A stretch of DNA of 64,000 nucleotides. It comes from Siphonodentalium dalli. Taxonomy: Eukaryota > Mollusca > Scaphopoda > Gadilida > Siphonodentaliidae. The stretch is taken from NCBI GenBank assembly GCA_032622095.1, contig CP136063.1, forward strand, positions 144,789,950 to 144,853,949, given 5' to 3'. A program made the translations under genes and the position numbers. Positions within the stretch are counted from its first letter, which is position 1. Every line of letters starts with the position of its first letter. The notes under the pieces were generated by a model. That model worked only from the letters and a program-made list of their open reading frames with translations. It did no database searches and was not told the origin of the DNA. Shown here piece by piece: positions 11,952 through 26,900 of the stretch.

Positions 11952-14900
11952 GTTAGTAATTAATATCATCATCAATCTCATTGCAACCACCTCCAGAATC
12001 GTCATCATTATTATCATAATTAGCAGCATCATCATCAGTCATAAGCACAACCACCATGCAACACCAACACGATCAGCATCGTTATGAACGACAAACAACC
12101 ACATCATCATCATCATCATAGAATAGTCCCCATCACAGATTCAACGGACATGCATGTAGCTCATTTGAACCTCCAAATGATATATGGCCACGTAATGGGG
12201 ACGGGGGACTATACGATGGGTTGATAATACACTTAATATCGACCTATGCATGCATGTGGTTTGTATACTCAAACCAAACTTGCCAAATAATAGCGATTTT
12301 CCAGCAGTGTTTTATTCTTCATCCCCGGATCTGGATATAACTACAACGAGCATGACTTCAGACTTCAAACATCCACGGGGCTCCAAGATATCTCTGATGG
12401 GATTTATATTAATATTAGTTTGTATTCGCACAATGTCAATATAAATATATAAACGGCGCAGGATTAGAACCATTGACTTATATAAACTTAAATTGCCATT
12501 TACACGTATATAGTACTGTAATGCCCCCCATTGACGTTGTACATACATGTATAATATTAATGCTTTCAATATGTCTCTCTTTCAGATTTTCATCGATCTA
12601 GTATCTTCCTATACGACGGGTGAGTTTTTAGACTTACTTTGGGCATAATGTATTAAATTTGACACATGTACTATTATACTACCGTGCAGCGTTTCTTGAT
12701 ATCATGACAACTTTTGTTGCTCACACCAGTGCATTGAAATTGTGTTTTCTTGGATTTCTTCCATTGTGTTTTGACAAAGCTCAAAGACCGAGACCAAATT
12801 AATGAGAATCTCAAAGACCGAGACAAAAATAATGAGAAGCTCTTATCGAGTGTGGGGCAGCTACGTTTTTGACATTCGATGTTTTACAACTCATGCATAT
12901 TATTATCATTATGATTCTATATACATGTGTATAAATAAGTATTTGGGGAGAACCAAACAACGATTAAGCCTATAGTCTTGTCTTTAAGTTATCGTCCCTT
13001 AACCCATATAACAATTGTTTATACGCAGGTTTAAGTTATCGTCCCTTAACCCATATAACAATTGTTTATACGCAGGTACATATCAGTGTTATCAGGCTAC
13101 AAAAACGCACCACGCCGTCCGGGTCAACATAGAAACTGATCAGCCTAAAGTCAAGATAGGGTCGTGTGACCCACAATCGGGCAACGGCGATGCATCAGAC
13201 CCATATACAACAGAAATTGGTTACCAAGCAAATCCAGAATTCGCTATTCCTTGTGGCGCAAACAGAGTTGTTGTAAGTCATGAATCGTCTAATCTTATAT
13301 AACGCATGCTTGCACATGCAGTTTGATCCACCACCATGCATTGCTGACTTTTTCTAGCGTTCAGAAATTCATAATTCATTAATAATTCAGACTTGCATGA
13401 ATGATCATATGCTGAAAGCACCGGAGAGTTAGATAGCTATATTTAGCGACAGAATCACGATTGTCATTATTACGCCATCTGAGGGTGTATATTGGGAAGG
13501 GTATTTGGTCTTGTCGTATGAGGTGATGGGGTAAATGTGATTAAAACGTACTCGTGTATTTGTGTACTTGTTTACAATGTATATTCTCTGCAATGTCGGC
13601 CAGCTTACACTATGTACAAGTCGGTGCCGCACTAACGCTGTGATTTCGCTTCGATCAATCATGCATGCGTTCAGGATCTGTTGTCGCTAATATACGTTGG
13701 TTTAAAGAATTACATATAAGAAAAACACAAATAATCAACAAGATCACAGTGTGGACATGACACGTATTCAAATATATATAAATGATGGATGTGACAAATC
13801 GATATATATAATAATGCATGTATACCATATCATTATATTTTCAACGTTCGGTCTGTGGTCATTGAAAACTGAGGAGAACGGCTAGTTGTCGGTTGACAAC
13901 ACTGATAAACATGCAGAGCCTCTTCATGAAACTGGGCTTACTATTTGACAAAAGGATGCGGATTTTAGCTTCATTGGGAAAGTTATAATATGCACGCGGT
14001 ATGTATCGTTTTCTTTCATCTACAGAAGCATCACAACTATAAGAAGCGTGTGGTATTCATCACCGATCACGTTACGGGTACAAAGTTCACATGTACGTTG
14101 AATATACGAGATTTTGTTCCAATGACCGCGTTCTACCGGGAGTACATGATTTGCTGTTCTGAATCTCGCGAGAATCTGCACATTGTGGATAATATAGCTT
14201 GTCCCGGTGAAATCTTTCCTTTTGCGTTTAGTTTGGTTTTGCGATCTGGCAGTCGTTGGCTCTTCGCCATCACGAAGACATAAACTGGCATGTACCTGTA
14301 TAACTCCACGGATGTCCGGCTAACTCAGTTATTTTTTTCACGAGATTAAATCCATTGAATTATATACATTTCTCAAGGTTCAAATAATAACTCTGTCACA
14401 ATAAGTCTACGCCTTTTATCTGTCTCAACCAACTCGTAGCTTAGTCATCATTTTGGGCTGGTGCTCTCTAAGTTAACATTAGGTGCTGGGAGTAATAAAG
14501 TTCAATACATTACATTCTATCTCTATATATATTTTCATCTATCAAACTTCTCATCACATTCAGTAACTCCATGTAATAACACAATCAGCAATATGCCAAC
14601 TATAGATGGTCCCATCTATAGAATTTAAGCTCGTACATGTTCATACAGGTAGATGTGTAGATGTATAGATGTAGACTCTACAAACATAAATAAACAAGTC
14701 CTAATTTTTAGATTAAGGGAAGAGGAATACCTCCCAACATACAGACATACTACACCCTTACACAATCACACTACTAGTTATATAGAATAACATATACACA
14801 CATAAGGGATATATTAGTGCTCCTGCTCAGAGACTTTCTACAAATAACTACTTGAAGCTTCACAAACACAAAGTATAGATGAATATGTAATATCTATAAA

Positions 14901-17900
14901 AATGCCATTAAATGAGAATTAATTATAGTTTACCATGTTATAAAGTGAACTATCCATAATTATAAAACGAACATATTCCAATTATGGAGAATCACAAGTC
15001 GATCTCTATTGACGACAATAGGAAAAATGGGTTAAAATATATAACATTGAAACGAACATAAAAGTACAACATTGCACATACCTAAACGATGAGTTTTGAG
15101 TCTGGATGTCTCCTTGTACATAGTCTGAACGTAGTCACATGGACCTGTTATCATGAATGTGGCGACAGGATGTTTCATCCCCTAGATTATGCCATGAATC
15201 TGTAATCCAACTACGCCCGTAGATATCATACTCCACTAGTTCAATATCTGGGAAATTGTTGATGTTGTTGTGACAGGGAATTCTATAAGTTTATAACATT
15301 GCAAAAATAGTGCATATATTTCTTAGTTAATATCGGTTCCTTGGTAATGTATTTCACTGTAGGTGAAGGTCCCAAGCTCTAATATATTTAATATATATGC
15401 GTAATAATATGATCTTGAGGGCGTTACCATTTCTGACTCTGGTTTTCTTGTTATAGTTTGGCCTCTGAACGAACCGGAATCTATCGGAGACATGGCCGTA
15501 CATTAATTGCTATCTACTGTTTTTATATTTTAACATGAGATCATTATAGGAGAACATTTTATTTTGCTATTGTTCCCCGCGCTATATTTGTTTCATCACC
15601 ACAAACTCTTCACATTCACAATAATTACCAGAAATTTATCTGCAGAATACAGCACAATGGACAGTTACAGTGCGTGATGCCGACGACAATGTCACGTTTA
15701 CTGGAATAGTGACTTGTAACCCTGAAGATGAAACCGTTATTAAGTCGTCAGTTATTGAAGCTACGTAAGTTGTTATTTGTTGATTCAGCTATCATATAAT
15801 GTCTAGCAGGTACATGTAGATGATATATCATAACAACACAAGGCAACAGTGCGAGCCTCTGATTATTGTATTCGGCCAGTGGTTAAACGCGCTCTTTAAA
15901 ATAACGTTCTTTAAAAAAAACAAAGACTCTTTAAAAAAAAATATTTTCATGTTTTGTTTTGTTTTAGTTTTTAATATCTCCGTTATTTAGTCAATATTAT
16001 CATTTGATTAAAACTGGATACTAAGCGTGAACCACGATTATATATTGTGTTATATCTAATCCTTGGCTTATTGGCTGAAAATATTTATTCAGCTAAAATA
16101 TGCATATGCAGCTTAGAAGTGTAATATAAACGAGGGAAAATCCCAAACCTCAGCACTGAGTATACCTCTCCTTTTTGACCGAGAAGTATGTGTGCATTGA
16201 TACAAAATAATGTTCCTTTTAAGTCTTTTGTCTGATATGGCAACAATAAAGCGCGTTTTTTTCAGTTATTTGTGGAAAGCTAAAATACTTGCATGGGTAA
16301 GTCTTCTCGTAGTATATACACTCTATGTACACCAGCATATCAATTATTGTTCGACCATTTTTATCACCAGAATGCCGCACAGTGATACATTACTCACGCA
16401 CATCGACCTAATAGCGTCATGTTCATACTTGACGTTTAAATAACTAAATAGTATACATGTGCACGAATAATGAAGTCCGATGCACTAACTATATGTAAAA
16501 TTCATTCTACGACGTGGAAAAAACAATTAGTTCACGTGCAAACAGCCAAGATTTGGGGAGTACTCACAACCAGACGACCCAATGATATTGGGGTAAGGTG
16601 AAGTCGTCAGGAGTTATTATGTCATCATACATGTCGTCGTCAGTATACAAAGTTTTAAAAAGTGGCATCTCAATACAGAAATACGAACGAGAGAAACAGT
16701 AATCGTGAGAAGTAAGGCTTATCTCGGGGGCAAGTCTTCCTTTGGTTGGTTTCACCACGTTTATACGACGTCTCCGGCTTGTTTATTGTCAGTCCACTAC
16801 ACTCAATTACCCCCCCCCCCCATGCTTTATAATCGCGAAAATGGCGAAGGAGAATTTAGCAAGATGTCATCTAACTATTCTCGGATGTATTTAGGAGATA
16901 ATACAAAGGGTTGCCAGAATGGCATTGTACACAACACACTTGGAAAATGGCGCACAAATTTGATCTTAATACTGCATCACTCTGCACATTAACAACCACG
17001 TATTAAACCATATGCACATGGCTGCACGACAGTTCGATATATATTACCTAATACATTACGAAACCGTATAGTATTCAAATATGGAATTTACAGCGCCTTC
17101 AAACTCATACGTGAAAACCTTAATATTTTGGACACTTATGTGTGATTCACAATTTATATTAACATTTATGAACTGCTAGCCCTAGACAATACACAACATG
17201 TAAAAGTATATATTCATCTAAATATGTTGTCCTGAACAAACCGGCACTGGTGATATTGAAGACAGAGATTAATTCCAATACATTAATATGGACAAAATGT
17301 TGTATTATAGATATCAGTTTTAAGTTGTTTGCTAAATCTAATGAAATTAGATGCATACACCACCATCTGTACAAATTTACGGCGATGATTAATTTTCCAA
17401 TTACTTACTCGTACTTACTTACGTACTTACTTACTAATTAAAGTATTATTTTTTTTCGCTCAGTTCTGAATTCGCGCAAATTAAATGCGCACAACGTGCT
17501 GCCCAAATTTTAAAATGTCAAAACAATTTCTGTTAAAGTCTTGTGTCTGGTGACAGTTTGATATCTTAATAGTTCACGAAGTTACACGTATAGATTCAAG
17601 ACCGCCACGACGGAAATGTACAATAACCAGTAGAACATATAACTGTCATTATATAATTGGCGGGCGTGAAGATGGGTGTTCACAATGCTCCAAGAAATCA
17701 TCCTGTTTCTTAAATAATTATGAACATCATTGAAAAAAGTCGAAGGCAGTAAAACCACAACAGTATATGCACTGTATAGGCTGCTGACTTTAAAAACCAT
17801 CAACACTAGATTGTATATATATATATTCTTGAGGAGACATCATAATTAACTCAGACTCAGACTGGCATATAAGTGTTTTTTCAACCATTGCCATATATAA

Positions 17901-20900
17901 GATTATATACTGATTTCTCGTTTTCGGTGTTGGCGGAAATTGACTACCCGCACGAAAATAAATGTGTCCATTCAGTCCGGCGGACGAACCTTTCGTAAAA
18001 TATGTACGTACTTTTGGAACGTGTACTATTTTTTTTTTGTCATTCAGTTTCGGTGCGCGAAATAGTACTGCGCGAATTTAAATACGATTAGGGTATTCAA
18101 CTAACTTACGCAGGATTTAAGTCGATTAACAAGTTTTCCGTTCAGAGTAAGAGATATTTGACATAAGTTCCATAAATGATGATAAACACTGTAACTTGTC
18201 TATACTTTCACACGTATAACAACAATTACGTGGAATTAATTTTACAAGTATTGCTTCTGCCAATTACATGAATTAGAAACATCTTCCACCAAGATAGCCT
18301 CCAACATTTACGTTTGAATTTGCCCTACCGATAGGAGCACATGATATTAATGTACTGAGAAAGTTAAGAAACGTGTTGTATTTCAGCAAAATGAAGTCGC
18401 ATTTTCCATTCTAAAGCTTAGACATATCTGGTATATAGAAACAATGTATCATATCTCACTGGATTACAACAATTACAGTCCCATGATTTTTTCATGTTTA
18501 ATAATGTTTCTCATCCTATTTCTGACAAATGTCATCTTATTGCAGCCCAATTAGTATGTACTATTGTGGTTTATTTTATCACTTTCCTTTCTCTACCTCT
18601 GTAGACTCATGTCATCAATGAGCGCACAACTTGTTTCCGGAACTCTAATGGTCGATGTGAGATCTGATAGCATTGCGGGAAGCGTGACAACCAACGATGT
18701 ATTGGAGATAGGATGGTACGCGTATCTCGTCTTGACATACACTGACCTAGGTATGTTTTTATACATGCAATCAATATCTTTTTTCTTTCTTTTTTTCATG
18801 TATGGGTGTATACAATTGTAAATGGTCTACATACTGTATATTTCCTATTTGTATTTCCCATTTCGGATAGTGATTTAATGACATAATTGTCAGAGAGAGC
18901 GAAACAGATGGGTTTAATTATACTTCAATAAGACTCTCCTAAAGTGCTCTTATTCTTGGCCTATATAAAGCCACACCATTCCGCTATCTATATATACCCG
19001 TGTATAATAATATGAACTGCCAGGGGTACTATGGAGCCAAATACAGCATCACACTGAACAGCATATATTATGTACATCTGGTAAGTTGTTTGGATCCCCG
19101 TGTGGGCCTGGGGTAGAATAGGCACACCGCCCGTTGCGAGGGGTAAGACTCCCCCAATGTGCCCCCTGTGTAGTGTAATCATATCTTATTTCCTATTCGT
19201 TGCATATTAATACATATACAAGATAAACAACAGTGAGAAAATGGATTTGTCTTGTCAGAGGATGCCTTTTGTGGCCATTTCTAACACACGAATGGCTATA
19301 TTGCGTATGAAAATAGTTGTGCCTAATCCCCCATGCAATGCCAGTATCCAGTATACTTTAATGATAGTTGTGACTCCTGTTCACTGTGTATAATAAGATA
19401 CAGTGCATTCCAATAATAATGCGCATGGCCTTCATTCACATGTACTGTGTGTTCCATTGCGTCAATTAATCGCAACATTAGTTGGAAATCTATCAGTAAG
19501 TACTACAAACTATTGGACTTGTGCAAATATTTGGGACATGACAATCTGCGGGATGGGATGGGATATGGGACAAAACGACAATCTGCGGGACGGAATTTCA
19601 AATTGCGTGGGACGGCCGATATCTCGAGGAATACAGGGCGTAGGGGGCTCATTTTGGTATCTAACGAAAGGTCCACATCCGCCCTATCCATACATATTAA
19701 CCCCGCCACTGACCGGACACCAGAAGTTGCATTATTTGATCGACAACTGACCTAACATGGGGTGGAATTTGGGATAGAATGACAATCTGCGGGACAGGAT
19801 TTCCAAATTGCGTGGGACGGCCGATATCTCGAGGAATACAGCGCGTAGAGGGCTCCTTTTGGTATCTAACGAAAGGTCCACATTCGCCCTATCTAGACAT
19901 ATTAACCCCGCCACAGACCGGACACCGGAAGTTACATTATTCGGTCGACAACTGACCTAACATAAAATGCCACAAACACGAAAAACTGCGTTCGACATTA
20001 ATGTTTAGAATTTAGATTTCTCGATGAATACGCTAGCAAACAACAAGTTTTAGGTATCAAATAACGCAATCGAATACTGTGCATTCGTTTTTAGCTACAG
20101 TATGGCTGTTTTAGTGCGAATATTGTAATGGCGAACACGCAAACACGCGCCGATTAAACAGCTAAAAATAGACTAGATGTTTACAATTACAGGATCGATT
20201 TCAGCTGGTATATTCAATAGAATGGGGCGTATAGTATATCAAAATGTATGATTAGACACAGGGAATGTATTTGTTTTTAAATGGGTCCACCAGGCGGTGA
20301 AATTGTTGCAGAAATTCGCTCCAAGATATTCGCACTTATTTTTATTTCAGTTGTGACTAAAAGCTCAGATGCCGGAGCCCAGCGACTAAAAGCCAAGTTA
20401 CAAAATAGATCAACTGGTTTGAACGAATGAATATGTCAATGGTAAGACTATTCAATAGAATATTAAATCAAATAGTGTTTATAGATTTAAAAACTTATGT
20501 GTCCGCCATTCATATGCGGTGGAGGTTCTCATATTATCTGCCAGTCATACGCGGGGGAGGTTCTGATATGAACATATTATCCGCCGGTCATACGCGGTGG
20601 AGGTTCATATTATCCACCGGTCATACGCGAGGGAGGTTCTCATATTATCCTCCGGTCATACGTGGGGGAGGTTTGCATATGAACATATTATCTGCCGATC
20701 ATACGCGGTGGAGGTTCTCATATTATCCTCATTTGATTTGAGGTAATATGATAACCTCCCTCGCGTATGACCGGCGGATAATATGAACCTCCACCGCGTA
20801 TGACCGGCGGATAATATGTTCATATGAGAACCTCCCCTACGTATGACGGGAGGATAATATGAGAACCTCCCTCGCGTATGACCGGTGGATAATATGTTCA

Positions 20901-23900
20901 TATGAGAACCTCCCCCGCGTATGACCGGCGGATAATATGTTCATATGAGAACCTCCCCCATGTATGACCGGAGGATAATATGAGAACCTCTCCCACATAT
21001 GACTGGAGGATAATATGAGAACCTCCCTCACGTATGACCGGAGGATAATATGAGAACCTCCCTCGCATATGACCGGTGGATAATATGAGAACCTCCCTCA
21101 CATATGACAGGCGGATAATATGTTCATATGAGAACATCCCCTACGTATGACCGGAGGATAATATGAGAACCTCCCTCGCGTATGACCGGTGGATAATATG
21201 AGAACATCCCTCGCGTATGACCGGCGGATAATATGTTCATATGAGAACCTCCCCAATGTATGACCGGAGGATAATATGAGAACCTCCCTCACGTATGACC
21301 GGTGGATAATATGAACCTCCACTGTGTATGACCAGCGGATAATATGTTCATATCAGAACCCCCCCTCCGCGTATGACCGGAGGATAATATGAGAACTTCC
21401 CTCGCGTATGACCGGCGGATAATATGAACCTCCACCGCGTATGACCGGCAGATAATATATTCATATGAGAACCTTCCCCGTGTATGACTGGCAGATAATA
21501 TGAGAACCTCCACCGCATATGAATGGCGAACACATAAGTTTTTAAGTCTATAAACACTATTTGATTTGAATATTCTTTTGAATAGTCTTACCATTGACAT
21601 ATTCATTCGTTCAAACCAGTTGATCTATTATGTAACTTAGCTTTTAGTCGCCGGGCTCCGGCATTTGGGCTTTTAGTCACAACTGAAATAAAAATAAGTG
21701 CGAATATCTTGGAGCGAATTTCTGCAACAATTTCACCGCCTGGTGGGACCAATTTAAAAAAAATACATTCCCTGTGTCTAATCCTACATTTTGATATACT
21801 ATACGCCCCATTCTATTGAATATACCAGCTGAAATCGATCCTGTAATTGTAAACATCGAGTCTATTTTTAGCTGTTTTATCGGCGCGTGTTTGCGTGTTC
21901 GCAATTACAATATTCGCACTAAAACAGCCATATTGTAGCTAAAAACGAATGCACAGTTATTTGATACCCAAAACTTGTTGTTTGCTAGCGTATTCATCGA
22001 GAAATCTAAATTATAAACATTAATGTCGAACGCAGTTTTTCGTGTTTGTGGCATTTTATGTTAGGTCAGTTGTCGACCGAATAATGTAACTTCCGGTGTC
22101 CGGTCTGTGGCGGGGTTAATATGTGTGGATGGGGCGAATGTGGACCTTTCGTAAGACACCAAAAAGGAGCCCTCTACGCGCTGTATTCCTCGAGATATCG
22201 GCCGTCCCACGCAATTTGAAAATCCTGTCCCGCAGATTGTCATTCTATCCCAAATTCCACCCCATGTTAGGTCGGTTGTCGATCAAAAATGCAACTTCTG
22301 GTGTCCGGTCAGTGGCGGGGTTAATATGTGTGGATAGGGCGAATGTGGGCCTTTCGTTAGACACCAAAATGAGCCCCCTACGCCTTTATTCCTCGAGATA
22401 TCGGCCGTCCCACGCAATTTGAAATTCTGTCCCGCAGATTGTCGTTTTGTCCCATATCCCATCCCATCCCGCAGATTGTCATGTCCCAAATATTTCGATA
22501 TTTTCATTCTGCGAGGGCTAAGAATGTGCACCCTGATTGCCTGCATGACATGTGTGCATCCCGTGGTTTAGAATCCCGGTGGTACAATGGCCGTCGTATC
22601 ACGAGGCATCGACGTGCAGGTTCGGCTTATAACCCATGGTGCACTTTGGTCCAACATCTCGTCCAAGACGGGTAGTTTTGAGTTGGCTCAATCATTCGGC
22701 TAGTCACGCCTCTGCACATGCAGTGTTTCAGATTAAATTGACGCATGGGTTGTATTGGCGTTTGCAGTTTTGTTTCCTGTTTATTCATGTGTGCTGTTTC
22801 TGGCGTTTCGTGTTTCTCTTAATTTCGTACGGAGCATTGTTGAATCTAGTACTGTTCACGAACGTCTCACTTCTATTGAACACTTCGCTCTGGTCGCACC
22901 CAACACGATTCCGTCCAGACAAGGTTGTTTTGTTGCCGTGTAATAATAGAGTTGCCTCTCTTGCACTGTTCAGCGATCTAAATCACTCGATGTAATGTGC
23001 ATCATCGTTCAGTGGCACGACTGGGTGAGTGTGTATCAATGTCATGCTTTGTGCGAGCCGGCGTTGGTGGCTATTGGAAATGTTTTAAACGACAACCGCG
23101 CGCATCCGACCATTTGATAAAATTCCATGTGCATCATACTTGTGTCAATATTTGACAAGTCCTTCTTTGCTTTTGTCCTTTTTTATTCACGTTTGGTAAA
23201 TGATTTTTGTTGTAGCCTCACATCCCCAAATAATCACATTGGAAAAACATTCAAGTTATGGTCTGATTCTTGTCTTCTGGATAATTTATGTAGGTGGACT
23301 GTTTCAAGTTAAAACGAACTGCATGTTTCAAGGGAAAGAAACTGAATTTTCTGGCTACATTGAGCGTCTTGTCGTGTGTTTGCATGTGGTAACAAAACTT
23401 ACCCCGACAGATCATGCTCCTGATATTCATTAACTATTTTATGTTAAGGAAATTTTGTATAATTCATATTTATTTAATGAATAAACACTCAGTTTCATAC
23501 CGATATGTTTGTTCCCAAGAAGTCATATCTGAATTAAACGATATTGTCTCTCGAATTGTATATGATTTATTGCCTGATTTGGGGCTTAACGTCGTTTCAT
23601 GCAGCCCCTAGGCTATATCACGGCAACAATGTATATACAGCAGACAGTGGATGAGAATAACATAGTTAAAAGAACACAAGAGACATAAGAATGATTCCAA
23701 TTGGCGTCATGAATATATATAGTCAAGAACTGACTATAGTGTGCAAATATAATCTAAAACACATAAAATTAGCGTAAACTGCATGCAGATGGCATCAATG
23801 ACCAACAGTAAATAATAAAATTGAATTCACCAAGACTTCACATCTAAATAGTTAAAGTAGTTTTTAATATCTGATTATCCATTCACAAGATAGCTATAAT

Positions 23901-26900
23901 ATGTTATGAATCTGGCGTGAGTATTTATCAATGCATCAAGTTGATGGTCGGTGGGGTGACACAGATTGTCGATATGCTTTATTCTCTGATCCAATGTACA
24001 TAAATTGATATTGAAAAAATATAAATGGAGATAGTATACAAATGATAGATATCTAAAGTGAAACATGGCATATGGATGTATGTGCATAATATACACCGAC
24101 ACTCCGGTTGACATGCATCCTGTTAGATCAATCTGCTTGACTGGGACAAATACTTATAGTGCAAAAATCTTCATCGTGTTTATGATCAGCAGCAGTATCA
24201 TTCTCTGCCATCTTCTACCACCGTCGTGGATCACTACCACTACCACTACCACTCTCATAATGTCGTGGATCACTACCACTACCACTCTCATCATCTCAAT
24301 CATCATCATCATAGTCATCATCATCATCATCATCATCATCATCACCATCATCACCACTCTCATCATCATCATCATCATCGTCGTCGTCGTCACTCTCATG
24401 ATCATCATAATCCCAGAACAGACCAATGGAAACATATATAGACACATTTCACCCATTGGTGTGATGACCATTGTGAAGTCTATATTCATTCCCAATATTA
24501 TCAATCTTCTGATCAATCTTCTCCAATCTCTCCCAAATCCAAGTCACGAAATACTCGACGAAATCAATAGAACCCATTTCAGATTTGTTTGGAATAATAT
24601 GCGAGATAGGATAAACCGTGTCCAACTTTGCAATAGTTACGAATATGGAGGACTTAAAATGATATATGTCAAATATTTCACTAATGCCCTTAAAACATGA
24701 ATGCTCAGATGTGTCATATTATCACCCCGATGATTGAGCATAGAACCCCTAGATATATCTGACCCTTTGCTAGCGACTTATTGATCGATATCAATGACTC
24801 AAAGTTATGGAATCACGATGAACTCCGAATGAATAAAGATACAATAATCACTGGTATATGGAAGAAAAAAGTATCATATTTATAATGATCTTATCACAGA
24901 AGACAACAGACTCCAGACGCCCGAGAGTTTTCATAACGACACAAAGTGTGAACAAGCAGATTCGTGATTTATCAAAACGAATGAAGCAAAAACTAACTCG
25001 TGTCAAGACCCCCCTTATTCCGAGAAACATTTCTCTATTCAGAAAGAGTAAACGTGGATGCACAGGTTTCTACACCATTCTTATATCAGAAACAGACGTA
25101 CCCATATCAAAATGAGAAAGAGATCTTGGTCCAAATATAATCCACACCCTTAACCAACAATATTTCTGATTGTGCAAAAGCCGTCACATGGTAATCCGGG
25201 AAAAAGTTATATTGGACTCCCGAAAGTCATATTGGACTCGATCGAGTGTGAGACTTTTATAAAAATTATCGGGACTCGGTGACGTCACGAAATCTGAAAG
25301 TAGGAAATGTCAAATTCCACTGAAATTTCTAACCGGATACTCAGATTTCCTACTATTTAATCTTTGGACAAAAATGAGGGGATGAGACACCCAACCCGAT
25401 CGTCACGTCCCTGGGAAGAGTACATGTACATCGTGTAATTATACAGTAATTTTATTCCCAAAAGTTGGATAGACATACAGATGGATAATACAAATGTCAT
25501 TAAACAATGTTGTGTTCAGTATGTGTTCATATGACTTTTCACCATAACCTGGACTCGTACAAGAAAAACACATACTGTACTAAACAATGTATAATAACTT
25601 TATAATATTGCCCAGCTCATGGTCGGTCATATTGTGAACGCCTTAAAATATATGCAAGATACAAATCTAAGATGGTTCCAATATCGATGAACACCCGTAA
25701 TTTGGGAACAAAAACGTTCCTTTTTCTCAGGAAATTTCAGAAGACGATCGATATGCCCGATGCCATTCACCTGAGAATATTGTCCACTTATTCTATGAAT
25801 GTTCTGCAGTAAAACGATATATAAATGAAGTAACAAAATGGCTGGAAAAATACAGTTTGAAAATCTTTCTCCCGCGCTGTAATATATTTTTGGTCTTCCC
25901 ACCAGAAAAAATGCAGAGTAAGAAACCTATTCCTTACCAAAGTTGTAACTATACAAAACTAAATTTAACCCAGACAAACTGTCCATAAATTAGTTTCTAC
26001 TTGATGCGAGATACCGCTTGGAGAAGTAGGCCGCACTAAAGACAGATAATTTGAAACACACCCAATTAGAATGAGATTATATATATCAACAACAACGAAA
26101 ATTCTGTCATGGCCATGTTTGTAGTATTAATAAAGAATCAAAAAACTGTTTGCCGATTCTTTTTGGAGCAACAGAATAGATTGTTTCGCAGCAACTGGCT
26201 GGAGTTGTGTAGATGTGTCCATCCCTGGGCTGTTATACTGGAGTTGTGTAGATGTGTCCATCCATGGGCTGTTATACTGGAGTTGTGTATATGTGTCCAT
26301 CCCTGGGCTGTTATACTTATTCTGGGAAAGAAACAAGATCGATCTTTTTCACTTGAGTTGATAATGATTCACTGACCACAGGTTAAAATAAACCAAATTA
26401 TTTCATAGGCTTCAGTATCAACAAATCGCGGTGGCCTATGTATTCGCAGGAAAGCGTTGACCCTACACATGTATGAACATTTAAAGAACATCCTTTTAGC
26501 CACAGGAAAATGTTTCTAAATGTTATTGTCAACGTATCTCTTCACACAGTTTTGACAGTCAAACTACCTTAAAGGGAGAAAAAATTTCATCGAAAAAAAA
26601 AACCACCAAGGCCCCCAATACCTTCAGCTGACATAACGTGTTATACTTATCATAGCATCCCAGGGTTCCAGGGGAAATCGCTCTACTAATTTATATTTGG
26701 TATATTTTAACCTATATATATAGTTATCTTTAGAAAGATAAAGAAAGTCGTTCAATCGACATTACATTATATCTCTATTCCGAAGGTTCGCTATTCCGAA
26801 GGTTCACTATTCCGAAGGTTCACTATTCCGAAGTTTCGCTATTCGACGGCTTTTTTTATTCTTAAGGTTCTATATTCGAAAAGTATTGAGATCGAGCGTT

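Larger units (their letters stand above)
19525..22495. mobile_element. Giant 3 kb inverted repeat (foldback element) with central minisatellite
   Basis: The left arm (19525-20731) and right arm (20740-22495) are reverse complements around a TTTGATTT centre at about 20733-20740. Order from the outside in is: a tandem pair of about 229-bp units (GACAATCTGCGGGACGGAAT and GGCCGATATCTCGAGGAATA), a unique block of about 500 bp, then a roughly 35-bp minisatellite. The minisatellite is about 220 bp long on the left and 790 bp on the right, so it has expanded on one side only. No transposase is visible. It is a non-autonomous foldback element or a recent inverted duplication in ZP intron 5. Confidence 0.85.

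Noticed and set aside
14026-14283. Constitutive ZP exon between exons 3 and 4
   Set aside because: No good phase-0 donor, a stop at 14281, and a better four-cysteine ZP-N when it is skipped. Kept only as a possible alternative exon.
20510-21540. Regular 35-bp repeats that could be taken for a CRISPR array
   Set aside because: There are no unique spacers, the units are contiguous and change orientation at the palindrome centre, and the DNA is plainly eukaryotic.
24065-24516. Long His-, Ile- or Met-rich frames
   Set aside because: Translation of the CAT/CAC/CGT microsatellite; only the part after about 24430 on the + strand is protein-derived (LINE).
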